Source: an uncultured Pseudomonadales bacterium (lineage in GTDB: Bacteria; Pseudomonadota; Gammaproteobacteria; Pseudomonadales; Azotimanducaceae). From it: a stretch of DNA of 64,000 bases. Position 1 is the first letter of the stretch. Each line of letters opens with the position of its first letter. Both the position numbers and the translations under genes were made by a program. Positions 56,958 to 64,000 of this stretch are shown one piece after another. The stretch spans positions 1,736,001 to 1,800,000 of the forward strand of contig OY282379.1 in assembly GCA_958295875.1 (NCBI GenBank). Reading direction: 5' to 3'. The notes beneath the pieces were generated by a model. The model was not told the origin of the DNA and made no database searches. It was given only the letters and a program-made list of their open reading frames with translations.

Positions 56958-57272
56958 TCAGCCGTTCAACTCGCTCGCCGCATCCACGTCGAGCGTGTCG
57001 AAGCGGCGTTCGAGTTGCAGCACGAGCCCCAACGCCACCGCCACTTCCGCGGCCGCGATGGCGAGAATGAGCATGAACATGATCTGGCCATCCGGCTGGC
57101 CCCACTTGGCGCCGGCGGCGACGAACGCCAGCCCGCAAGCGTTCATCATGATTTCGAGCGACATGAGCAAGAAAATGACGTTGCGGCGCACCAAGACGCC
57201 GGCGAAGCCGATCAGGAACAACACCGCCGCGATCAGCAGCACATGCTCCATGGGCACGGCCAAGCTGGTCAC
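56958..57272 (-). CDS. nuoK: NADH-quinone oxidoreductase subunit K
   Basis: The 104-residue, three-helix subunit has the membrane glutamate in [14 protein letters not shown] and a second in [11 protein letters not shown], both important for proton translocation. GTG 57272 overlaps the nuoJ stop. ATG 57251 is an alternative start. Confidence 0.94.
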   Translation of the reverse strand: MTSLAVPMEHVLLIAAVLFLIGFAGVLVRRNVIFLLMSLEIMMNACGLAFVAAGAKWGQPDGQIMFMLILAIAAAEVAVALGLVLQLERRFDTLDVDAASELNG

Positions 57273-57784
57273 GACGCTTCCTCGCGCCGGTCGCGCAGAT
57301 AACGGCGCCCCAAGTGGTAGGCGCCCACCAACGCGGCGAGCAACAGCATCGCCGCCAGCTCCACGGCGAGCAGATACTGGCCGAACAGCGCTTCGCCCAC
57401 AGCCTTCGGGCCGACCGGCGAGCCGGCGTCGCCAGTGTCTGAGCTAGCGATGAGGAAGATCATTTCGCCGAACAGAATGGCTGTCAGGATGGCCGGGCCG
57501 ATCCACATGCCCGGTTCCAGCCACAGCCGCTCGCGGGTGATGGAGCGCCGCCCCAAATTGAGCATCATCACCACGAACAAGAACAGCACCACGATGGCGC
57601 CGGCATAGATGACGATCTCCAAGGCCGCCGCGAAGGGTGCGCCAAGCAGGAAGAAGATGACGGCGATGGCCAACAGCGCCACCACCAACCAGACGAGGGC
57701 GTGGGCCGCGTTCAGGCGCGTCACCACCAAAGCCGCGGCGGCGATGGCAACGGCGGCGGCAATGTAGAAGAGCGTCAACTCCAC
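57269..57784 (-). CDS. nuoJ: NADH-quinone oxidoreductase subunit J
   Basis: The 171-residue subunit has five predicted helices; the family segment [20 protein letters not shown] contains the pi-bulge region near the quinone-linked channel. GTG 57784 ([13 protein letters not shown]) gives the hydrophobic start; upstream in-frame sequence is not conserved. It starts 17 bp after nuoI. Confidence 0.94.
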   Translation of the reverse strand: MELTLFYIAAAVAIAAAALVVTRLNAAHALVWLVVALLAIAVIFFLLGAPFAAALEIVIYAGAIVVLFLFVVMMLNLGRRSITRERLWLEPGMWIGPAILTAILFGEMIFLIASSDTGDAGSPVGPKAVGEALFGQYLLAVELAAMLLLAALVGAYHLGRRYLRDRREEAS

Positions 57785-57800
57785 GGCGAATCGCCCTGCG

Positions 57801-58319
57801 TCACGGCATGAGGCTCCGTGTGTCTTCGGGCGGCCGCTCGTTCTGCGCGGCACCCTTGTCTTTGCCGGCGATGGTTTTGCCTGCCACGTTCCAGAAGCTG
57901 TAATCCGGATACTTGCCGGGGCCGCTGATGAGCAGATGTTCCTTTTCGTACACCATGTTCGAGCGGTCGAACTCGCACAGCTCGAAATCCGGGGTGAGTT
58001 GAATGGCGTAGGTGGGGCAAGCCTCCTCGCACATGCCGCACATGATGCAGCGCGAAAAATTGATGCGGAAGAACTCCGGATACCAGCGCCCGTCCTCCTC
58101 GCGCTCGGTCTTCTGCAGCGCGATGCAGTCCACCGGGCAGGCCACGGCGCACAGGTTGCAGGCCACGCAGCGCTCTTCGCCGTCTGGGTCTCGCGTCAAC
58201 ACGATGCGGCCCCGGTAGCGCGGCGCCGCGTACGGCATCTCCTCCGGGTACTGGACGGTCTCGTTGCGCATGAAGGTGTGCTGCAGCACCGTCCAGATCG
58301 TTCGTAGCTGGCTCCACAT
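57801..58319 (-). CDS. nuoI: NADH-quinone oxidoreductase subunit I
   Basis: This 172-residue ferredoxin-like subunit carries clusters N6a and N6b in two 4Fe-4S motifs, [15 protein letters not shown] and [15 protein letters not shown], passing electrons toward quinone. The start [16 protein letters not shown] at 58319 fits the family. Confidence 0.96.
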   Translation of the reverse strand: MWSQLRTIWTVLQHTFMRNETVQYPEEMPYAAPRYRGRIVLTRDPDGEERCVACNLCAVACPVDCIALQKTEREEDGRWYPEFFRINFSRCIMCGMCEEACPTYAIQLTPDFELCEFDRSNMVYEKEHLLISGPGKYPDYSFWNVAGKTIAGKDKGAAQNERPPEDTRSLMP

Positions 58320-58350
58320 GATTTCGTGCCCTGCTCCCCGCCCTAAGCGT

Positions 58351-59307
58351 TCAATCCGCCGCGGCCAGCGCAATGGCGCCGGTGACCAACAGGTTCACCA
58401 GCGAGAGCGGCAGCAGCACCTTCCAACCGAGGGACATCAGCTGGTCGTAGCGAGGCCGTGGAATCGCGGCGCGCAGCAGGATGAAGAAGTTGATGACCAA
58501 CGCCGTCTTCAGCGCGAACCACACCACCGGCGGCAAGAAGCTCGGCCCCAGCCAGCCGCCAAAGAAGAGCGTCACCACCAGCGCGGAGGTGAGCATCATG
58601 GCCAAGTATTCGCCGGCCATGATGAGGCCGAACTTCATGCCGGAGTATTCGGTGTGGAAGCCGGCGGTGAGCTCGTGCTCCGCTTCCGGCAGGTCGAAAG
58701 GCAGCCGGTGTGATTCGGCGAGCCCCGCAATGAGGAAGATGAAGAAGCCCACGCACTGCGGCAGCACGTACCACATGCCGCGCTGCGATTCCACGATGTC
58801 CACCAAGCTGAACGAACCGGCGTGGATGACGACGCCCATCAGCGACAGGCCCATGAACACTTCATAGGTGAGCATCTGGGCGCCCGCCCGCAGGCCGCCG
58901 AGCATGGCGTACTTGTTGTTGCTGGACAGCCCGCCCAGCAGCACCCCATAGACGGCGAGGGAACTCATCGCCAAGAAGAAGAGGATGGCGATGTTGGAAT
59001 CTGTGACGTGGAGGCCTGGCCCGAAGGGCACGATCACAAAGGCCATCAGCATGGAACCGACGACGATGGCCGGCGCCAAGATGAAGAAGACGCGGTCGCC
59101 GAAGGGCGGCAGCCAATCATCCTTGGTGAGCAGCTTCACCATGTCCGCCAGCGCTTGGAGGACGCCGAACGGGCCGACGCGGTTGGGGCCCAGCCGGTCT
59201 TGCCACCAACCGAGGAGGCGCCGCTCCCACCAGACGATGAACAGCGCCAGCACCAGTGCGCCAACGGCGAGGGGCACGATGAGGAGGTAGCTCCAATTGA
59301 GTTCCAT
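58351..59307 (-). CDS. nuoH: NADH-quinone oxidoreductase subunit H
   Basis: The 318-residue eight-helix subunit forms part of the quinone chamber. It contains [40 protein letters not shown] and [18 protein letters not shown], all diagnostic. ATG 59307 follows a GTG 3 nt upstream that could also serve. The nuoG stop is 4 bp away. Confidence 0.96.
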   Translation of the reverse strand: MELNWSYLLIVPLAVGALVLALFIVWWERRLLGWWQDRLGPNRVGPFGVLQALADMVKLLTKDDWLPPFGDRVFFILAPAIVVGSMLMAFVIVPFGPGLHVTDSNIAILFFLAMSSLAVYGVLLGGLSSNNKYAMLGGLRAGAQMLTYEVFMGLSLMGVVIHAGSFSLVDIVESQRGMWYVLPQCVGFFIFLIAGLAESHRLPFDLPEAEHELTAGFHTEYSGMKFGLIMAGEYLAMMLTSALVVTLFFGGWLGPSFLPPVVWFALKTALVINFFILLRAAIPRPRYDQLMSLGWKVLLPLSLVNLLVTGAIALAAAD

Positions 59308-59310
59308 CAC

Positions 59311-62019
59311 TCAGCCCTTGGCGATGACATCCGCCGCCGCGGCGGCGCGAGGCGCAAAGTCTGGATCCGCCGCGAGCTTCACCGCGGTGGCGGCAATCGT
59401 CGGCACGCCCGGGAACCCTTGCGTGACGCCGACGCAGCCGGCGGCGATGCCGGCATCCAGACGCGCTTGGAAGCTCATTGGAACGCCTTCCACTCTCACG
59501 CCACTGCCGGCGGCGATGCCGAGGGCTTGAGCGTCTGCTGGCCGCAGCAGCACATACGGCGCGGCCATGCGTTCGGCGATGGGCGCGGAGGCCGCGGCAA
59601 GTTCGTCGCTGCCGAACACATCGCTGACGCGCACCAGTTGGAAGTGGCCCGCCGGGGGTTCGCTCGCGGCGGTGGTCGTGCGCGGTGGCGTGGCTTCGGG
59701 CAGATCTGCTTCGGCGTTGAGCAGCCGGATGCCAGGGTCTCCACCAGCCAATGGCCCGCCCACTTCTTGTTGGAACTTGAAGACGGATTGGTTCGAGTTC
59801 CAACCCGGCGACCAAACGTAGGGCACCACGGCGCCGGGCTGATCGCCCACGTTCTGCCCCTCCATCGAGTAGGAGAGCGGCGTTTCGTCGTCCACGGTGG
59901 CCTTCGGCTCATGCACGCTCACGTCGGCGCGCATCGCCGTGCGGCCGCTGTAGCGGTGCGGTTGGCGTGGAATGCGGGTGTGGGCGCGCGCGCGGAAACC
60001 CGCTTTCGGGCCGATGCGCGCCAATGCCTCGAACTCCCCGGTCGCGCAAGCGGCGCTCAAGGAATCGATGTCTGGCCAGCCCATGTCTTTGCGCCCCATG
60101 CGCGCGGCCAAGGCCGTCAGCCAGCGCCAGGCGGGCGCGATTTCGTCCGTGGGCTCGAACACTTGGTAAAAGCGTTGGGCGCGCGTCTCGTAGTTCACGA
60201 AGGCGCCAGTCTGCTCCGCGTAGGCGGCGGCGGGCAGCACCACGGCCGCGGCTTCCGCCGTGGGGGTTTCCAGCACGTCCAGCACAATGGCGTTGCTGAG
60301 CTCGATGTCCGCCGCCGGCGCGCGGCGGTGCAGGTCGTTCTCCAACACGATGGCCGGCGCGCCTTCGCGCATGCGCGTGAGGGCGTCGGCAAGCCCTAGC
60401 TCGCCGCCCAGCAGCGCTGCTCCAAAGCTGTTCGCCTCTGGGGCGATCAGGGCGAGCATGGCGTCCCCCCCGGCGCGCTTGAGCGCTTGGGCGAGGTGTG
60501 CGGCGACGCTTGGCAGCTCCGCGTTGCGCGCTTCCACCCCGGCGATGACGAGCGGGCGTTTGGCTTGCCCCAAGGCGCGTGCCGCAGCGGCGGTGAAGTC
60601 TTCATCCGCGCTTGGCGCTGGCAGCGCGTCGGCGATGGCAATGCCGATGCCCGCGAGTTGCCCCGGCGCGTCCCGGTGCGTGGCCGTCGCCAAGGCGTCG
60701 AGCCGGGTCGTGGCCACGGAGGCGATGAACAACGGGCTTTTCGCGCCCTGTCCGTGGCCGCGCACGCCGGCGTCTTGCCAATCTGGAATGCCGGCATCCT
60801 TGGCCATGTCAAACGCGACGCCGCGCACGGTTTGACGCACCGCGAGGGCCAAGCGCGGCGCGGTGTTCGAGATGTCCTCGCCGAGGATGAGCACGGCGTC
60901 TGCGCTTTCGATGTCCGTGAGCGACGGAATGTGGAAGCCGCCGGCACGATATGCCTGCACCGCCACGTTCATGGCGGCCGCCTCGTCGTCGGCGAAGCCG
61001 GCGCAGAAGCGATCTGCCCCGACCAGCCGCTTCAGCGCATGGTTCGCTTCTACCGACGCGCGCGGCGAGCCGATGCCGATGAGTGATTCCCCGGCACTGA
61101 GCAGCCGCGCTGCGGCATCGAGGGCCACATCCCTCCCGGCCGCCTCGAACACGCCGTCCTCGGCGCGCGCGCCGGCGTGGCGCAGACGCTTGGCATGGTT
61201 GACGAAGTGCGAGCCATAACGCCCCCGGTCGCACAGGAAGTAGCCGTTCACCGCGCCGTGGTAGCGGTTGTGCACGCGCTTCAGCATGCCGTAGCGCTCG
61301 GCTGGGAAGGTGTTGCAGCCGACCGCGCAATTCGGGCAGATGGACGGGGCGGACTGCAGATCCCACTTGCGGGTGTAGTGTTTGGCGAAGGGCTTGTCCG
61401 TGAACACGCCGGTGGGGCAAACCTCCACCAAGTTGCCGGCGAACTCGCTCTCCAGCACGCCGTCTTCGGCGCGCCCGAAGTACATCCGCCCGCGCGAGCC
61501 GAAGGCGTCAAGGTCTGTGCCGCCGGCGTAGTCTCGGTAGTAGCGCACGCATCGATAGCAGGTGATGCAGCGGTTCATCTCGTGGCCGACCAAGGGCCCC
61601 AGATATTGGTTGTGCCAAGTGCGCTTCGCGCCCCCGTAGCGGCGCATGGCATGGCCCGTCATCACGGTCATGTCCTGCAGGTGGCACTCGCCGCCCTCCT
61701 CGCACACCGGGCAATCGTGCGGGTGGTTTTCCATCAGCCACTCGATCACCTGCTTGCGGAAGTCCGCAGCGAAGCTGTTGGCGACGGAAACGCGCATCCC
61801 ATCCTGCACGGACATCATGCAGGCCATCTGCAGCCGCCCGCGCTGATCGTCTTCGTCCGCATATTGGATGACGGCGCACAAGCGGCAGGAACCGACGGAC
61901 CCCATTGCCGGATGCCAGCAGAAGTAAGGCAGGTCAAGCTGTTCCGAGAGCACGGCATGGAGCAGGTTCTGCCCCGCCGGCAGGTCGTACTCCTGACCGT
62001 CGATGTGGACGCGGGCCAT
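59311..62019 (-). CDS. nuoG: NADH-quinone oxidoreductase subunit G
   Basis: The 902-residue peripheral-arm subunit carries several Fe-S clusters. The 2Fe-2S motif includes YFCWHPAMGSVGSCRLC. The His-ligated N5 site lies in ENHPHDCPVCEEGGECHLQD, with further cysteines in RCITCYRCVRYYRDYAG. The N7 cysteines are also present (ICPNCAVGCNTFP and YFLCDRGRYG), as in some bacteria only. A molybdopterin-oxidoreductase-like domain follows. The ATG at 62019 begins MARVHIDGQEYDLPAG; the open frame upstream is not conserved. In normal operons nuoF precedes it; here it does not. Confidence 0.95.
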   Translation of the reverse strand: MARVHIDGQEYDLPAGQNLLHAVLSEQLDLPYFCWHPAMGSVGSCRLCAVIQYADEDDQRGRLQMACMMSVQDGMRVSVANSFAADFRKQVIEWLMENHPHDCPVCEEGGECHLQDMTVMTGHAMRRYGGAKRTWHNQYLGPLVGHEMNRCITCYRCVRYYRDYAGGTDLDAFGSRGRMYFGRAEDGVLESEFAGNLVEVCPTGVFTDKPFAKHYTRKWDLQSAPSICPNCAVGCNTFPAERYGMLKRVHNRYHGAVNGYFLCDRGRYGSHFVNHAKRLRHAGARAEDGVFEAAGRDVALDAAARLLSAGESLIGIGSPRASVEANHALKRLVGADRFCAGFADDEAAAMNVAVQAYRAGGFHIPSLTDIESADAVLILGEDISNTAPRLALAVRQTVRGVAFDMAKDAGIPDWQDAGVRGHGQGAKSPLFIASVATTRLDALATATHRDAPGQLAGIGIAIADALPAPSADEDFTAAAARALGQAKRPLVIAGVEARNAELPSVAAHLAQALKRAGGDAMLALIAPEANSFGAALLGGELGLADALTRMREGAPAIVLENDLHRRAPAADIELSNAIVLDVLETPTAEAAAVVLPAAAYAEQTGAFVNYETRAQRFYQVFEPTDEIAPAWRWLTALAARMGRKDMGWPDIDSLSAACATGEFEALARIGPKAGFRARAHTRIPRQPHRYSGRTAMRADVSVHEPKATVDDETPLSYSMEGQNVGDQPGAVVPYVWSPGWNSNQSVFKFQQEVGGPLAGGDPGIRLLNAEADLPEATPPRTTTAASEPPAGHFQLVRVSDVFGSDELAAASAPIAERMAAPYVLLRPADAQALGIAAGSGVRVEGVPMSFQARLDAGIAAGCVGVTQGFPGVPTIAATAVKLAADPDFAPRAAAAADVIAKG

Positions 62020-62506
62020 GTCTAGAACGCCCTGCTCGCCATATGCGGGAGCCTCGCGGCCAAGCCTTGCCGCGGTGCTGCTGGGATCGTGCTCGCGCTG
62101 GGGCTTCCCATGCCCACGCACGGGCCGCGCCAATCGGCGAGAGGCGGCTGTCGCCGCTGCGTTTCGGGCACCCGCCCCTCCGGAATCTGCAACTGACGGC
62201 GACCTCTTCAACCGCATGGTTCGCGCCAAGCACGACGGTTACGCGGGCCGCTTTCGAGTGGCGCGAAAGATTACCGATTGGCGGTGTTGAGGGCAAGGGC
62301 ACATGCGGGCTTCCGGCACCTTCTGGAGGGTGCCCCCAGGGGCAAGCCCGTGGATGGGCGACGGTCGGGACTTTGTGAGTTTCCGCGGCAACATGGGAGA
62401 CCGAAACGATGTGGACATTTGCGAGGAGAGGGCGTTCTGCTGGAAGCTGCGGGTGGGGTGGCGTTGTATCGAAGCGTTCGCGCCATGTAGGTGATGGGAC
62501 AGATGG
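62020..62506. other. Gene-free junction upstream of nuoG
   Basis: About 487 bp with no supported gene. Neither strand encodes a recognisable NuoF end, tRNA or transposase. Short open frames on the plus strand (for example 62303-62494) are cysteine- and tryptophan-rich and not recognised. This is where the nuo operon stops being collinear. Confidence 0.6.
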
Positions 62507-63853
62507 CTACTTCCACAGACGCACGGTGAACCGTTCGTCTTGTTCCTCCAAGTCCGGGTCGGTGCCGTTGTGTTCCTTCATGCCGCGCACGATCTTTCGG
62601 GGCACGCCCATGCCCATGTGCTCTAGGTACCCGTAGTCCCGCATCACGTCTTTGAGAAGCTCGTTACGCGCACTCCGGCAACCCGCTCTCATGCGCGCGG
62701 GCGTGATGCCATTGGCGAGACGGCCGGGGCTGACGATCTCCAAGCGATCCGCATAGATGCTGAGTTCGATGTCCGTGCCGGAGAGCGAGTAATCGCGATG
62801 GACAATCGCGTTAACGATTGCCTCGCGCACTACGTCGGGCGGATAGTCCCAACGCTCCTCACGTCGGACACCGTCCGCCAGCCTCACGGTCTCGATGTTC
62901 CGCCTAACGAAATCCACGGCCTGTTCCACAAGGCCGGGTTCCAACAAGGATTTGTCGACAGCTTGCAGTGGCAGGATCGGCCCGCGCAACGTGCGTCGTT
63001 CCTTGGCGTCGTAGTCCTTCTCCGTACCGAAGTACGCTGCGGCATCAATCTTGGCGTGCGGCAGGAATCGCTTGGGGTTCTTGCCAAACAACATCAGCGC
63101 CGCGACTGTTGCCGAGTGTGGCTCGTCCTCATGGAGCAGCTCAGTGTTCAGGAGCAGCGACTCCCAAGCGGCTTCTTGGGCATCTCGCCACTCCCGCTCG
63201 CGGGACTCCGCAAGCGCTCGCCAGTGTGCATCATCCTCGGCCCGGGCCTGTGCTTCGGTACTCTCAAGCCACTCCGCCGATGGCTTGTCGAGCGGAACCC
63301 CCTGTTCTCGCACACGCGAGAAGTAGTCCACAAGCCGGCGGCGATCAATGTCCGCGAACGACGTGCCGGACACCGGGCGAAGCTCCATGCGAAAGGCACC
63401 CCGTTGCTGGAACAGGCGCTCAAGTTCCTCGCGGCTTGCTTCACGGCTCGTGCTGCCCACGCGGATGTAGTACGTGCGATGTTGGTTGTGCCATTGGTGA
63501 TGCACCGTCCAGCCTGGAGTGATCTGCACCACCCCAACGTCTCGCCCCGGTTCCGCGTCGCGCACAATGGAGAAGTGGGGCATGAGTTCCGGGCGTATTT
63601 TGTCTCGGCAAGCTGAGACCACCCACTCCTCGTGCTCACGATAGGCACGTGACCCTGCTTGCTCTTGGCCTCGTGGCACCAAGCCGCTGACGCTGCCATC
63701 GTCTTCCACGCCAAGAAGGACGTAACCGCCGCGCAGATTGGCCAGCGCGACGATCTCCTTTGCCAATGCTCGGTTGTCGATGCGATCGCTCTTGAACTCC
63801 ACGCCAGAGCTTTCCCCTTGCGCGATCAGCTCATACAGTTCCGTTTTCGTCAC
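62507..63853 (-). CDS. AlbA_2-domain ATPase, predicted regulator (COG2865-like)
   Basis: The 448-residue protein has an N-terminal AlbA_2 (Schlafen-type) domain, about residues 5-140: ESSGVEFKSDRIDNRALAKE, ALANLRGGYVLLGVEDDG. A helical middle rich in Arg, Glu and Ala follows (about 185-235). The C-terminal half is a GHKL-type ATPase (HATPase_c_4) with VREAIVNAIVHRDYS and LGHMG-like YLEHMGMGVPRKI. Such proteins are predicted DNA-binding regulators and are frequent in mobile and defence islands. It starts 8 bp after the preceding gene's stop, so they form an operon. GC is somewhat lower than in nuo genes. Biochemical role unknown. Confidence 0.85.
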   Translation of the reverse strand: MTKTELYELIAQGESSGVEFKSDRIDNRALAKEIVALANLRGGYVLLGVEDDGSVSGLVPRGQEQAGSRAYREHEEWVVSACRDKIRPELMPHFSIVRDAEPGRDVGVVQITPGWTVHHQWHNQHRTYYIRVGSTSREASREELERLFQQRGAFRMELRPVSGTSFADIDRRRLVDYFSRVREQGVPLDKPSAEWLESTEAQARAEDDAHWRALAESREREWRDAQEAAWESLLLNTELLHEDEPHSATVAALMLFGKNPKRFLPHAKIDAAAYFGTEKDYDAKERRTLRGPILPLQAVDKSLLEPGLVEQAVDFVRRNIETVRLADGVRREERWDYPPDVVREAIVNAIVHRDYSLSGTDIELSIYADRLEIVSPGRLANGITPARMRAGCRSARNELLKDVMRDYGYLEHMGMGVPRKIVRGMKEHNGTDPDLEEQDERFTVRLWK

Positions 63854-63861
63854 TACACTTC

Positions 63862-64000
63862 CTAGAAGCCGTATTTTCTCCGCCGCCGCTCGAATGCCTC
63901 CTCGCCGCCTTCCAACAGTTCTTCCACGAGCGCCCTGACGGGGCCGACATCTATGGAGCCGCGGTGTTCAAGTTTGATTTTGGCTCTTCCTCCCTCCGCT
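63862..64000 (-). CDS. C-terminal end of an unidentified protein (5' end beyond window)
   Basis: The last 45 codons of a minus-strand gene are visible, ending GEEAFERRRRKYGF. The stretch is hydrophilic and helical (DVGPVRALVEELLEGG). I do not recognise the family from this piece. It is directly upstream of the AlbA_2 ATPase gene with 8 bp between, so a functional link is likely. Confidence 0.55.
   Translation of the reverse strand, partial: AEGGRAKIKLEHRGSIDVGPVRALVEELLEGGEEAFERRRRKYGF

Noticed and set aside
55182..57302. Long plus-strand frame antisense to nuoL and nuoK
   Set aside because: Shadow of nuo genes; extremely Glu/His/Arg-rich and without domains.
62020..62506. Degraded nuoF 3' end upstream of nuoG
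   Set aside because: None of the three minus-strand frames shows NuoF C-terminal features such as the 4Fe-4S cysteine region or its terminal helix.

Overview
The window looks like chromosome from a high-GC gammaproteobacterium, probably an uncultivated lineage; I cannot place it further. The main reason is gene order. An nnr-tsaE-amiB-mutL-miaA-hfq-hflX-hflK-hflC-purA block is followed by tRNA-Leu, rnr, rlmB, rpsF, rpsR, rplI and dnaB, which is the classical gammaproteobacterial arrangement. GTG and TTG start codons are frequent.

Layout. (1) 1-5190, minus strand: an apparent purine-nucleoside scavenging locus made of a NUP-family nucleoside-binding/permease-like protein, a TonB-dependent receptor and an exported ADGF-type adenosine deaminase that runs off the left edge. 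(2) 5181-8485: a duplication scar. A segment of about 2.2 kb with visibly lower GC carries an SDR dehydrogenase, a small nitroreductase-like protein, an SRPBCC protein and a cytochrome P450 fragment. It lies between two direct copies of the permease/alcohol-dehydrogenase junction. The right copy of the permease and receptor has decayed by deletions bounded by short homologies. (3) 8.4-20 kb: accessory and amino-acid metabolism, with a zinc alcohol dehydrogenase, two PaaI-type thioesterases, a class III aminotransferase, alanine dehydrogenase divergent from an Lrp/AsnC regulator, an SDR, alanine racemase, an epoxide-hydrolase-like enzyme, an AGPS-like FAD oxidase and an NTF2-like protein. (4) 19.1-30.6 kb, plus strand: the conserved housekeeping block from nnr to purA and a small UPF0434 protein.

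(5) 30.6-41.8 kb: a single gene of about 10.5 kb encodes an exported surface protein of about 3,500 residues. It has Calx-beta-like repeats, eight near-identical tandem 116-residue units, a second array of nine diverged units, a fibronectin III domain, a cadherin-like domain and leucine-rich repeats. It interrupts the otherwise conserved purA-to-rnr synteny and is flanked by two imperfect direct repeats of about 115 bp. (6) 41.8-51.1 kb: folE2, tRNA-Leu(CAG), rnr, rlmB, rpsF-rpsR-rplI, dnaB, radA and a thermonuclease with an Excalibur domain. (7) 51.2-62.0 kb, minus strand: an SDR, then the respiratory complex I genes in the order nuoG-H-I-J-K-L-M-N, tightly coupled. The nuoF gene that normally precedes nuoG is absent. 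Beyond a gene-free stretch of about 490 bp lie an AlbA_2/ATPase protein and the last codons of another gene, which suggests an island boundary breaking the operon.

The most unusual items are the giant repeat protein with its flanking repeats, the duplication scar with foreign cargo, the nucleoside-uptake locus with an EF-hand-like loop in its receptor, and the broken complex I operon.
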